Source: CAWEBF01 sp963807235
GTDB taxonomy: Bacteria; Acidobacteriota; Vicinamibacteria; Vicinamibacterales; UBA2999
Direction: 5' to 3'
NCBI GenBank assembly: GCA_963807235.1
Contig: CAWEBF010000036.1
Coordinates: forward strand, 1 to 64,000
Length of the DNA: 64,000 nucleotides
Positions 28,765-37,659 of the stretch are shown here, in pieces; position 1 is the stretch's first letter; every line of letters starts with the position of its first letter. Below the pieces are notes generated by a model. That model saw only the letters and a list, made by a program, of their open reading frames with translations. It was not told where the DNA came from and searched no databases. Made by a program: the position numbers and the translations under genes.

Positions 28765-29649
28765 CTAGGGTGTGACCGTGACCTTTACGTAGCCGTTGGT
28801 CCAGCAGCACTGGTTTCCCGCCGAGGTGTCCAGACGGCCGAAGTTGTCGACCCGGACGCGAAGCATGTATTCACCCGGTGTCTTGAAGGTCACGGAGGTG
28901 TTTGCCGTGCCGGCGAGCTGCGCCATCGGCGATCGCGAAGGGTTGAAGGCGACCGGCCCGGGACCTGAGTGCTTGAACCAGTTCACGTTCATCGCGGGAC
29001 GCTCGCGCTTGACCGCTACGGTCACCGGTTCCTTTTCTCTCACGCTGTCGTCGGTGACCCACACAGCAAGGGAGAGCGGCTTGCCCACGGCCGTCTGGGC
29101 GGGGCTTGCCTGAATGCCCGTCGGACCCCGGCCCGCCGGCCCGCCCTCCGTGAACCGCAGGAGCGGCGGCACCGAGCCCATCGCCATCGGCCAGTCGAGC
29201 TGATACGCGCTGTTCTTTGCCCGTCCGGGCACGCTGTAGGTCTGTCCGCGGTATCGCAGCGTCCAGACGACGTCACCCGAGAAGCCCGCCGGCACCGTGA
29301 CCGTGAACACGCCGCGCTCCCGCTGGCGGCGCCCCCCGGCCGCGGCGTCGGTCGCATCGGGCACTCCCGGCAGGAAAGCCGTCGGCTGCCGGCCATCGAA
29401 CTCCTTTGGCGTGACGACGTTGTCGGGCCCCACCGGAATCTCGACTTCCTCGCGGTTCAGATTGGAATAGCCGAACGAGAGCGTGGCCGTGCCGTCCGGG
29501 TTCTGATACCAGCCGTCGAAGAAGGGCGCCACCCTGAGGCCGCTTTCGGCCGGCGGCGGCGCGAGCGGCCTCTGCCCTTGTGCGCCCACACCGGGAGCGC
29601 CCACGATCATCGCCACCGCCAGCGCGCCGATCAGCCATCGTCCGATCAC
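28765..29649 (-). CDS. exported protein of unknown function with a C-terminal PKD-like domain
   Basis: A GTG at 29649 is chosen because AGGAGG lies six bases upstream; it gives a signal peptide (WLIGALAVAMIVGAPGVGAQ). The middle contains GYSNLNREEVEIPVGPDN and GFSGDVVWTLRYRGQTYSVP, and the C-terminus TANTSVTFKTPGEYMLRVRV, a PKD/Ig-like strand pattern. About 294 residues, intact. It lies downstream of the copper monooxygenase gene across a terminator. No family name is recognised with certainty. Confidence 0.68.
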   Translation of the reverse strand: MIGRWLIGALAVAMIVGAPGVGAQGQRPLAPPPAESGLRVAPFFDGWYQNPDGTATLSFGYSNLNREEVEIPVGPDNVVTPKEFDGRQPTAFLPGVPDATDAAAGGRRQRERGVFTVTVPAGFSGDVVWTLRYRGQTYSVPGRAKNSAYQLDWPMAMGSVPPLLRFTEGGPAGRGPTGIQASPAQTAVGKPLSLAVWVTDDSVREKEPVTVAVKRERPAMNVNWFKHSGPGPVAFNPSRSPMAQLAGTANTSVTFKTPGEYMLRVRVDNFGRLDTSAGNQCCWTNGYVKVTVTP

Positions 29650-29664
29650 TGCCGCCTCCTGCAA

Positions 29665-29702
29665 CACGAAAAGAAAGAGCCTCTCGAGATCGAGAGGCTC
29701 TT
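29665..29702 (-). terminator. terminator downstream of the copper monooxygenase gene
   Basis: On the minus strand AAGAGCCTCTCGA and TCGAGAGGCTCTT form a perfect 13-bp stem with a 2-nt loop, followed by TCTTTTC. It ends the monooxygenase transcript before the next minus-strand gene. Confidence 0.85.
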
Positions 29703-29728
29703 CGGAACCCGCTGGAAAACCCGACTGG

Positions 29729-31072
29729 CTACTGCGTGGAGTTCGTGGTCTTCTTCCGGCTCTCGCGTTCCTTCGTCAGCCTGGCATAGGTCTCGTCGTC
29801 GAGATGCGTGACGGCGATCCACGCGTGTGACATCTCGTCCGCGGTACGGCTGCCAAGGCCCACCCACTGATCCGGGTCGGGATTGCCCTTGTTCCCCCGG
29901 GTGTTGTCGTAGTAGCCCGTGACCACCAGGACCGCGCCCTTGGGCACGAGCGGCGCGGAGGCCTCGTCGTAGATGTGGCTCGTGTGCCAGTTGTTCGTCC
30001 AGTTCGACACCGAGCTCAGCATCTCCAGCTTGCCCGTGTCGGGGTAGAAGATCTCGAGCGTCTTCGCCACCAGCCGGAAATGCCCGTGCGGCTGGAAGCT
30101 GTCGATCCGGACCGGCGTCTTGAACGAGTGGAACCCCTGGGTCATCGCCGTCCCGTTCGGCGGCAGCTCGAGATCCCCGCCCTTCATCAGCAGGGAATAG
30201 AGCTTCAGATCCTGCTTGTGCTTCGCCTGGTGGCCTTCGGGGTACAGCCACACGCCGATCTCGATCACGTCGTCCTTGATCTCCTTGCCGACCGGGTAGT
30301 AGTGCACGTCCCATCTGACCATCGACTGCGCGGGAAGCGTGCGGCAGGCATCGGGCGGAACGACCTCACCGACCTTGCCGAGCGCGTACTCCGTGAGCCG
30401 CTCGCCGTCCACGTACTGTCCGGTCTTCGGGTCCAGCACCACCAGCTCGCTGTTGGCGTGGTGCGCCGAGGCCCGACCGTTGAGGGATGGCTTGACCACA
30501 ATGGCCTTGATGCACCGATCCTTGGTCAGCCCTGTCGGGACGATCGGCCGCCACCACACGTCCTGACCCTTGGCCGCGACCGTGTAGGGCTTGGTGGGGA
30601 TGATGAGATCGGGTGGCCCCAGCTCCTCGGCGAACTGCCACTTGCTGGGATCGGGAAACGTGACCGGCGGCGGCATGTCGGCGGGATTGCCTCGCGGCGT
30701 TCCGTTGTCGACCCAAAGAGCGATCGTCCGCATCTCCGCCTCGCTGAGCCGCAGGTCGTACTTCAGCTGCTGGATGCCGACGTGACGGTCGTACCGATAC
30801 GGCGGCATCTCGCCGGCGAGCACCCGCTGCTTGATGGCGCGGGCCCAGGGACGCACTTCCTCGTAGGTGGCCAGCGACATCGGTCCAATCGCGCCGGACT
30901 GGTGGCAGTTCTGACAGTTCTTCTGCAGGATGGGCGCCACGTCCTTGGTAAAAGTCGGCCCCGCCGCAGGCGCGTCAGCGGCCTTGGCGGCCTGCTGCGC
31001 GACGACCGGGGAACTGACGACGTGTGCGAGAACCAGGAGGAACCCAAGGGCCGGGACAGCGGCTCGAAACAT
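29729..31072 (-). CDS. cytochrome c fused to a PHM-like type II copper monooxygenase
   Basis: After a signal peptide (AAVPALGFLLVLAHVVSSP) comes a small cytochrome c domain with CQNCH at residues 53-57 and a probable distal Met in EMPPY. The remaining roughly 320 residues follow the two-domain copper fold of peptidylglycine alpha-hydroxylating monooxygenase. HH at 204-205 and H257 (WDVHYYP) correspond to the CuA ligands; H329 and H331 (PHGHF) and M414 (TADEMSHAWIAV) correspond to CuB. All six ligands are therefore present in order. Electron supply by the fused heme rather than ascorbate is inferred. The substrate is unknown. Start ATG at 31072 after GAGG; a GTG three codons upstream is possible. 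Intact. Confidence 0.88.
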   Translation of the reverse strand: MFRAAVPALGFLLVLAHVVSSPVVAQQAAKAADAPAAGPTFTKDVAPILQKNCQNCHQSGAIGPMSLATYEEVRPWARAIKQRVLAGEMPPYRYDRHVGIQQLKYDLRLSEAEMRTIALWVDNGTPRGNPADMPPPVTFPDPSKWQFAEELGPPDLIIPTKPYTVAAKGQDVWWRPIVPTGLTKDRCIKAIVVKPSLNGRASAHHANSELVVLDPKTGQYVDGERLTEYALGKVGEVVPPDACRTLPAQSMVRWDVHYYPVGKEIKDDVIEIGVWLYPEGHQAKHKQDLKLYSLLMKGGDLELPPNGTAMTQGFHSFKTPVRIDSFQPHGHFRLVAKTLEIFYPDTGKLEMLSSVSNWTNNWHTSHIYDEASAPLVPKGAVLVVTGYYDNTRGNKGNPDPDQWVGLGSRTADEMSHAWIAVTHLDDETYARLTKERESRKKTTNSTQ

Positions 31073-31175
31073 ACCTACCACCTCGCTTCGCGGATTCTAC
31101 CGCTTTTCGGCCCCGTGGGGGCGCGGCCCCGGCTCGGGAGGGGGCGGGCCAGCCCGTCTCGCCGGCTGGCGGCGC

Positions 31176-32378
31176 CTACGGCGTGATGACGAACTCGCCG
31201 ACCTCGAGCTCGGCGGGCACGTCGGCCAGCTGGACCCGCAGGTTGCCGGGGTTTGTTGCGTAGAGCAGCCCGGTCGACATGGAGATCACCCCGGCGCGTA
31301 TAAGTTTCTCGATCTCGCCGTCGAAGTGCTGCATCCCCTCGAGCGCGCCATCCACCATGGCGTCGAGCAGCGACTTGCCATCCGACTCGCCCCGCTCGAT
31401 GTAGTCGCGCGTGCGCAACGTGGACTTGAGGACCTCGAGGACCGCCAGACGGCCGCCGGCCTTGACTCGGAACCAGCCGCTGCGAGATGAAGTAGCGGAA
31501 CGACGCGGCCAGCCGCGTCCGCACCGCCTGCTGGTCGCCGGTGTCGAAGGCGCCGATGATGCGCTCGACCGTCTTCGACGCGTCGATCGTGTGCAGCGTG
31601 GAGAACACCAGGTGACCGGTCTCGGCCGCGGTCATCGCGATCTCGATCGTCTCGCGATCGCGCATCTCGCCGACCAGGATGACCTTGGGCGCCTGGCGCA
31701 GGGCGGCGCGCAGCGCCAGCGCGAACGTCGGCGTGTCGCTGTGGAGCTCGCGCTGGTGGACGGTGCCCTTCTTGTGCTGGTGCAGGAACTCGACCGGGTC
31801 CTCGATGGTGACGATGTGGTCGGCGCGCGTCTCATTGATCAGATCGATGAACGCCGCCAGAGTCGAGGACTTTCCCGAACCGGTCGGGCCGGTGACCAGC
31901 ACGATGCCGTTCTTCAGCGAGGCGATCTCGGCGAGCGTCGCCGGCAGCTTCAGCTCCTCGAGCGTCGGAATGCTCGTCGCGATCACGCGCATGACGACCG
32001 CGTAGCTGCCCCGCTGCCTGAACACGTTGACGCGGAAGCGCGCGCGCTCGGGCACGGAGTAGGAGAGATCGCACGCGCCCTGATCGCGGAGCGTGCGCAG
32101 GGCGTATCTCGTTGCCGTCGATCAGATCGCGCGCGATCTGCGCCGTGTCCTCGGCGCGCAGCATCGGCAGGCTTGGAATCTTGACGGCGACCAGCTCGCC
32201 GTGCAACCTCGACCTGCGGTGGCCGTCCGGGAGAGAAGATGAGATCGCTGATGCCGCGGCCGGCGTTGAGCATCGCCGCGATTACCGCTGGCGTGCCGAT
32301 CGACCCGAGAGGCCCGATGGACTCTCCGAACAGCAGGATGTCGTCTCGACTGGTAACCGAGGTCGAAGGAGTGCTCAT
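31176..32378 (-). CDS. pilT: PilT-like type IV pilus retraction ATPase (frameshifted)
   Basis: Hexameric cytoplasmic ATPase of the PilT/PilU group. Readable pieces in order are DLIFSPGRPPQVE, LHGELVAVKIPSLPMLRAED, RTLRDQGACDLSYSVPERAR, Walker A VTGPTGSGKSSTLAAF, the Asp-box TIEDPVEFLHQHK, Walker B VILVGEMRDRETI, the His-box STLHTIDA and a C-terminal KSTLRTRDYIERGESDGKS. Three extra bases (near 32207, 32110 and 31466) explain the four frames. Restored length is about 400 residues, which is longer than a minimal PilT. The canonical AIRNLIRE motif is not seen, so PilU-like function is possible. No other pilus gene is in the window. Confidence 0.85.
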
Positions 32379-32443
32379 CCCCCCATGTATCGGGGATGTA
32401 CCGGGCGCTATAAGCCTTGCCGCTAGTGCCCGGCCGCATGCGG

Positions 32444-32490
32444 GCGGTCGAGGAGCGGTGCACGCTGCTGCACGTGACCTCCTCGACCGC
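32444..32490 (+). repeat. strong inverted repeat between pilT and a propeller gene
   Basis: GCGGTCGAGGAG (32444-32455) and CTCCTCGACCGC (32479-32490) are perfect 12-bp arms. The 23-bp centre contains a further GTGCA/TGCAC pair. There is no T run on either side, so it is not a classical terminator. Confidence 0.7.
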
Positions 32491-32510
32491 GCTCGCGCGC
32501 GGCTGCTTCT

Positions 32511-33657
32511 CTAGTTGCGCACTGTACTTTTTCAATGCGCGCGGACCCACCTCCGCTCCGTAGACGTTGCCCTGTGCGTCCACGGCCACGCCCTCCGCGG
32601 CGCTCGTGCCGGCGGTCTTTTCCACCGGGTCGGGAATGAAGAACTGCACCTTGCCGTCCTTGGCGCTGCCGATCCGGATGCCGCGCTTCCAGCCGTCGTG
32701 GTTGCGCGACACCGACTCGGATTCCGAGTCGGCCACATAGATCATGTCCTGCCGGTCGATGAAGATGCCGCTGGGCCGGCTGAACTGCGGCCAGGTGTCG
32801 AGCAGCTTGCCCTGCTGGTCGAAGATCAGGATGCGGTTGTTCGACCGGTCGCCCACGAAGAGACGGCCCGCCGAATCCATCGCCAGCGCGTGCGGCTGGT
32901 CCATCTCGCCGGGTCCCGAGCCCTTCTTCCCGAAGGACGTGATGAACTTGCCGTCGCGCGAGAACCTCAGCACGCGCGAGTTGGCGCCGCCGTGGCCTTC
33001 CGACACGAAGACGTCGCCGTTGGGCGCCACCAGCACGTCGTTGGGTTGATAGAAGTAGTCGGGGTCCGCGGCCCCGCCGGGCTTGCCCAGGGTCAACAGG
33101 AGCTTCCCCTCCGGGCTGAACTTGAACACCTGGTGCCCCCGCGTGGAACCGGGCAACGGGCCAGATCGCTGTGCGGCCGGAGCAGCGGGGGCTGCGCCTG
33201 CCGCGGGGGCCGCCCCGCGGGCGGGCACGGGCGCGTCGTCCTGTCCGTCGGTCACCCACAGGTTGCCGTCGCGGTCCACGAAGATGCCGTGCGGGAAGAT
33301 CAACATGCCCTGGCCGAAGCTGGCCACCAGCTTGCCGGAGGCGTCGAACTTCAGGATCGACGGCGAGCTGGACATCTGGCCGGTGGCCCTGTCCAGGCAC
33401 GTGTTCGCGCCGCACCGCTCGGCCACCCAGATGCTGCGCCCGTCGCGGTCGATCTCCACGGCGCTCGTCGCGCCCCAGGTGCGGCCTTCGGGCATCTTGA
33501 AGTAGCCCTCGACGGTCTTGTAAGGGTTCGGCGCATCGTTGGTCGGAGCTGGCGGGCCCTGCGCCCCGCTTCCAGACGACGTGACCAGAGCCGTGAGCAC
33601 GCCAGCGAGCACCACGCCTGGGGCCTGGAGCCTGGAGCCTGAAGCCTGATCTCTCAT
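32511..33657 (-). CDS. PAL-like NHL propeller, active site partly lost (frameshifted end)
   Basis: The RBS AAGGAG precedes an ATG at 33657. The first codons are made of a 7-bp repeat, and a signal peptide follows (VVLAGVLTALVTSSGSGAQ). The NHL repeats align with peptidyl-hydroxyglycine lyase: FPHGIFVDRDGNLWVTD keeps the first zinc His, MDQPHALAMDSAGRLFVGDR keeps the second His and the Arg, but the catalytic Tyr position reads SEGHGG and the third zinc His is Ser (SRPSGIFID). An extra base near 32533 hides the stop; corrected, the protein ends ALKKYVRN, about 382 residues. Coupled to the upstream HupE-like gene (ATGA). Confidence 0.85.
33616..33650 (-). repeat. 7-bp tandem repeat (GCCTGGA type), five units
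   Basis: Plus strand: GCCTGGG-GCCTGGA-GCCTGGA-GCCTGAA-GCCTGAT. It falls within the first codons of the PAL-like gene (encoding QASGSRLQAPG) before the signal peptide. Either the protein has a repeat-encoded extension or translation begins later at a GTG. Confidence 0.75.
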
Positions 33658-34986
33658 ACAACACTCCTTTTGGCTGCTCTCGCCCCATACACACCGAACA
33701 CCAGCCATGCCGCGCGCCGCCAGGGCCACGGCCACCATCAACCATTGCAACGACGCCGCGAGCAGCGCGGCATCCCACACGGGCCACTCGAACCGGTAGC
33801 GGGCCAGCTCTGCGCCGCGCTCGGTGGTCCAGTGCCAGGCCGTGTGGGCCACGAGGGCCGACAGCACGATGGTGCCAACGCGCTCGGCCACGCCGTAGCG
33901 AAACAGCAGGTCGAGCGCGGGCACGGCGAGCACCAGCACCACGAGCTGCCCGATCTCCACGCCGACGTTGAACGACAGCAGCGACGTCAGCAGATGATTG
34001 CCCGCAAACTGCAACGAGTCGCGCAGCGCAAAGGAAAACCCGAACCCGTGCACCAGGCCGAAGCCGAACGTGATGATCCAGCGCCGCCGCAAGGCCGGGG
34101 AGATGATGTTTTCGAGCGCCATGTAGACGATCGACACGGCGATGAGCGTCTCGACAAGGGGCGGGAACCACAACGCTCCTGGCGCAAGGTCGTAGGCCGA
34201 TGCGATGAGCGTGATGGAGTGGGCGATGGTGAAGGACGTGACGATGGGCACCAGCGCGCCGATGCGGCGGAAGGGAATCACCAGGCAGAGCAGGAACAGC
34301 AGGTGATCCACGCCTCCAAGGATGTGGAAGAACCCGTCCACCACGAAGCGCCACGCCGCCTGGAACCAGCGGGGATCCAGGGCGACGATGCCCGGGTCGC
34401 CGTGAAACTGAAACGCGCGCTCGGCCCCGCCCGGAGGCAGCAGCCGGAGCGTGGTCGTGGATCGCAGCCCCGTCGATTCGAACCGCGTGTCGATCGACAG
34501 GCGCGAGCGGTCGCTCTCGATCGGGTACTCGAACAGCACGTCCAGCATTACTTGCGCCGTCGCCACCTCGGTGTCGGGCGGCAGCGGTTCGCCGGTCACG
34601 TGGTCGCGGGCGCGATCGAAGTCGTCGAACGAGGTGTCGGAGGGCAGTGCCGCCACGAAGGCCACTACGCGCGGGGGGCCCAGCCGCCGATCCTCTTCGT
34701 ACAGATCGATCCGGTCGGCCACCCACCGTGTGGCGGCCTCCCGCAGCACGGGCTCCGCCCGTTCCAGATCCAGAAAGGGTCCGCGCGCCGGCCACTCCAG
34801 CTCGTTCATGGCGGCCAGCGGCGCCCGGACCAGCAGCATCGCCCGGCTGCCGTCGGGCTTGAGGAACATCCGGATGGTCACGTCGCTGGGAATGTCGTGC
34901 GCCGGCACGGTCAAAGGCCACAGCGCGAAGCCGGCGAGCAGGATCAGCCAGGCGGCGACGGTGGGCCGGCTTCGAGCAACTTTCAC
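33654..34986 (-). CDS. HupE/UreJ_2-like membrane protein (frameshifted end)
   Basis: The signal peptide (VAAWLILLAGFALWPLTVPA) is followed by a roughly 190-residue extracytoplasmic domain (HDIPSDVTIRMFLKPDGS). The membrane part of six or more helices contains FHILGGVDHLLFLLCLVIPF, HSITLIASAY and FGLVHGFGFSFAL, the His-rich motifs of HupE/UreJ_2 proteins, predicted nickel/cobalt-type permeases. An extra base near 33700 removes the stop; the corrected end is VFGVYGARAAKRSVV with TGA overlapping the next ATG. Metal specificity is not evident. Confidence 0.82.
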
Positions 34987-35037
34987 GATGTGATCGCCAT
35001 GCGCCGGCAGATCACTATCACAGCGGTTGGAGGAATG

Positions 35038-35118
35038 GCTAGCAAGGCTCCGCCTGCGACTGGGGATGTGGCTCCGCCTTGCTAGCGCAGTGTCTTCTTG
35101 CCCGCACTTCGTGCGGGC
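35038..35118 (+). repeat. hairpin-box-hairpin element, copy 2
   Basis: GCTAGCAAGGC (35038-35048) pairs with GCCTTGCTAGC (35076-35086). CAGTGTCTTCTTGCCC follows at 35088, and the second hairpin is GCCCGCAC-TTC-GTGCGGGC (35100-35118). A TATAGT (35125-35130) follows seven bases later, in front of the next gene. Confidence 0.75.
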
Positions 35119-35162
35119 GGGTGCTATAGTTCACGCCGCGTAAGGGTTGCGGAGGAGGCGTG

Positions 35163-36419
35163 ATGCTCAAGTACGGTGGGAGAGCGCTGGGCCTGACACT
35201 GCTTGTGGCCGGTGCCTGGGCGTCGACCCAGATGCCCGTTGCGACCCAGGGACGACCGAACTACCGCGTCGATCCATGGTGGCCGCGGCCGTTCACGAAC
35301 CAATCGTGGGTGCTGGGCTCGATCACGGGCGTGACCGTGGACGCGCAGAACCACGTGTGGGTCGTGCACCGGGGCGGCGACTCACTTGAAACCAACGAGA
35401 AGGGCATGATGCTGACGCCGCCGTCGGCGGCCCTCTGCTGTCAGTCTGCGCCCCAGGTGCTCGAGTTCGACCAGAAGGGCGTGCTCCTGTCGAGCTGGGG
35501 AGGTCCAGGCACGGGCTACGCCTGGCCGCAATCGCCCGGTGGCATCACCGTGGACGCGAAGGGCAACGTGTGGATCGCCGGCGCCGGACTCGAAACCGCG
35601 CCCGTCACGCCCGCTCGCGGGCGCGGCGACGCCGTGGTCGGCGAGGCGCCAGCCGCGCCCGCCGCCGCCCCAGGGCGGGGACGCGGGGCTCCGGCGGGGC
35701 CAGCCGACGCGCACGTGCTGAAGTTCTCGCGTGACGGCAAGTTCCTCCTGCAGATCGGCACGCCCGGCAAGATGGAAGGCCCCGACAGCCAGAGCACGCT
35801 GAACCGTCCGGCCGCCGTCGCGGTGGACGACGCGGCCAACGAAGTGTTCGTGGCCGACTCCGGCAATCGCCGTGTCGTGGTGTTCGACGCGAATACCGGC
35901 GCCTACAAACGGCACTGGTTTGCGTATGGCGAGCGCGCCGCCGGCGCGGCTCCCGCAGCCTACGCGCCGAACGATCCGCCGGCCAAGTCGTTTCGCGACG
36001 TGACCTGCATCGACATCGCCAAGGACGGCAGCGTCTACGTGTGCGACCGCAGCAGCAACCGCATCCAGGTCTTCCAGAAGGACGGCAAGTTCGTAAAGGA
36101 AGGGATGGTCTCGAAGAACACGTTGGGCGCGGTGGTCAGCGGCCAGTTCGGCGTCGTATCGTCGCGGGGCTCGGCCTGGGACATCGCGTTCTCCAACGAC
36201 GCCCAGCAGCGGCTGCTGTTCGTGGCCAACGGCCACGACAAGAAGGTTCACGTGCTGCAGCGGGACACGCTGGCGCCGGTGACCACTTTCGGCGCCGGGG
36301 GCCGCTATCCCGGACAGTTCCTCGCCGTGGGCAGCGTCGCCGTGGACGCGCAGGGCGCGGTCTACACGGGCGAGCACCACCACGGCAAGCGCGTTCAGAA
36401 GTTCGTGGCAGGGAGGTAA
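35163..36419 (+). CDS. exported NHL propeller, PAL-like paralogue without zinc ligands
   Basis: Strong RBS (GGAGGAGG) before the ATG at 35163. It has a signal peptide (LGLTLLVAGAWASTQ), then six NHL-type repeats such as GVTVDAQNHVWVVHRGG, GITVDAKGNVWIAG, AVAVDDAANEVFVADSGNRR and CIDIAKDGSVYVCDRSSNR. Compared with its neighbour at 36427, every position of the three zinc His and the catalytic Tyr is replaced, while the Arg in CDRSSNR is kept. An Ala/Pro/Gly-rich insertion occupies the second blade. Intact, about 418 residues. A scaffold or binding role is inferred. Confidence 0.87.
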   Translation: MLKYGGRALGLTLLVAGAWASTQMPVATQGRPNYRVDPWWPRPFTNQSWVLGSITGVTVDAQNHVWVVHRGGDSLETNEKGMMLTPPSAALCCQSAPQVLEFDQKGVLLSSWGGPGTGYAWPQSPGGITVDAKGNVWIAGAGLETAPVTPARGRGDAVVGEAPAAPAAAPGRGRGAPAGPADAHVLKFSRDGKFLLQIGTPGKMEGPDSQSTLNRPAAVAVDDAANEVFVADSGNRRVVVFDANTGAYKRHWFAYGERAAGAAPAAYAPNDPPAKSFRDVTCIDIAKDGSVYVCDRSSNRIQVFQKDGKFVKEGMVSKNTLGAVVSGQFGVVSSRGSAWDIAFSNDAQQRLLFVANGHDKKVHVLQRDTLAPVTTFGAGGRYPGQFLAVGSVAVDAQGAVYTGEHHHGKRVQKFVAGR

Positions 36420-36426
36420 GGGAGTC

Positions 36427-37617
36427 ATGAAGCGCAATATCGCGATTGGTGGCTCGTTCCTGGCGGTGCTGGCGGCCCTGTGGGTCGCGCAGGGCCTGGC
36501 GCAGCAGTCGGCCGCGGCCCAGGCGCAAGGCGCGCCGATGGCCCCGCGATTCGAGGTGGATCCGACCTTCCCCAAGCCGCTCCCGAACGGCTGGTATCAG
36601 GGCCAGACCATCGGTCTGTGGGTGGATGCCCAGGATCACGTCTGGATCGTCCACCGGCCCGATGTGCTCGACGCGGCTGAGGGCGCGTCCAGCCAGACAC
36701 CGCCGACCGGCGAATGCTGCAACATCGCCGACCCGATCCTGGAGTTCGACCAGGCGGGGAATCTCCTGCGCCACTGGGGCGGGAAGGACGGCCCCGGGTA
36801 TCAGTGGCCCGACTCGAACCACGGCCTGAACATCGACGACCGCGGCAACATCTGGATTGGCGGCAACGGCGCCATGGACGGCCACGTCCTGAAATTCACG
36901 CTCGACGGGAAGTTCGTGATGCAGGTGGGCAAGAAGGGCGTGACGCGCAACAGCCTGGCCGAGGATCACTTCTTCCAGGTGGCCAAGACGTTCTTCCACA
37001 AGCCGACCAACGAAGTGTTCGTGGCCGACGGCTACGGCAACCGGCGCGTCGCCGTCATCGACGCGCAGACGGGCAAGATGAAGCGCTTCTGGGGCGCCTA
37101 CGGCAAGCCGCCGGACGACAAGGCCGCGCTGGCGCAGGGCCCGTACGACGCCACCGCCACGTATCAGCACTTCCGCGGCCCCGTGCACTGCGCCGACGTG
37201 TCGAATGACGGCCTGGTCTATGTGTGCGATCGCACCAGCAACCGGCTGCAGATCTTCAAGGTGGACGGCACGTTCGTGCGCGAGGTGTACATGGCGCGCG
37301 ACTCGAGGGCCGACGGCGCCGTGTGGGACACGGCGTTCTCGCGCGATCCGCAGCAGCGCTTCCTGTACATGGCGGACGGCCGGAACCAGAAGATGCGAAT
37401 CTTCGACCGCCAGTCGATGGAGGAGCTCACGAACTTCGGCAAGGGTGGCCATTATCCCGGCGAGTGGTACTCGCTGCACAACGTCGCCACCGACTCCAAG
37501 GGCAACATCTACACCGTGGAGACCTACCAGGGCCGCCGGCTCCAGCGGTTCCTGTACAAGGGTCTGGGACCGGTGCGCGCCAAGCAGCAGGGCGTGCCCT
37601 GGCCGTCGGACAAGTAG
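36427..37617 (+). CDS. exported PAL-like NHL propeller with intact active-site residues
   Basis: Predicted peptidyl-alpha-hydroxyglycine alpha-amidating-lyase-like enzyme. The signal peptide (IAIGGSFLAVLAALWVAQGLA) precedes the propeller. H132 (SNHGLNIDDRGNIWIGG), H254 (PVHCADVSNDGLVYVCD) and H351 (SLHNVATDSKGNIYTVE) occupy the three zinc-ligand positions of animal PAL. Y203 (VADGYGNRRV) and R269 (CDRTSNR) occupy the catalytic positions. PAL converts alpha-hydroxyglycine peptides to amides plus glyoxylate; activity here is inferred. Intact, 396 residues. It lies 7 nt after its degenerate paralogue. Confidence 0.87.
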   Translation: MKRNIAIGGSFLAVLAALWVAQGLAQQSAAAQAQGAPMAPRFEVDPTFPKPLPNGWYQGQTIGLWVDAQDHVWIVHRPDVLDAAEGASSQTPPTGECCNIADPILEFDQAGNLLRHWGGKDGPGYQWPDSNHGLNIDDRGNIWIGGNGAMDGHVLKFTLDGKFVMQVGKKGVTRNSLAEDHFFQVAKTFFHKPTNEVFVADGYGNRRVAVIDAQTGKMKRFWGAYGKPPDDKAALAQGPYDATATYQHFRGPVHCADVSNDGLVYVCDRTSNRLQIFKVDGTFVREVYMARDSRADGAVWDTAFSRDPQQRFLYMADGRNQKMRIFDRQSMEELTNFGKGGHYPGEWYSLHNVATDSKGNIYTVETYQGRRLQRFLYKGLGPVRAKQQGVPWPSDK

Positions 37618-37642
37618 CGCGCCGCGCGCCAGGAAGACACTG
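37617..37642 (-). repeat. hairpin-box element, copy 3 (reverse orientation)
   Basis: The minus strand reads CAGTGTCTTCCTGGC (37642-37628) followed by the GC-rich stem GGCGCGC-GGC-GCGC. It abuts the stop codon of the PAL-like gene. No strong first hairpin is visible. Confidence 0.6.
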
Positions 37643-37659
37643 AGCGGGGGCGGCGCGTA

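Noticed and set aside
31082..31175. A further copy of the hairpin-box element before pilT's stop
   Set aside because: CTTTTCGGCCCCGTGGGGGC is similar, but the CAGTGT part is missing and the stem is imperfect, so it was not counted.
35098..35130. A sigma70 promoter with TATAGT before the NHL gene
   Set aside because: The nearest -35-like TTGCCC is 21 bp away; the -10 alone is not enough.
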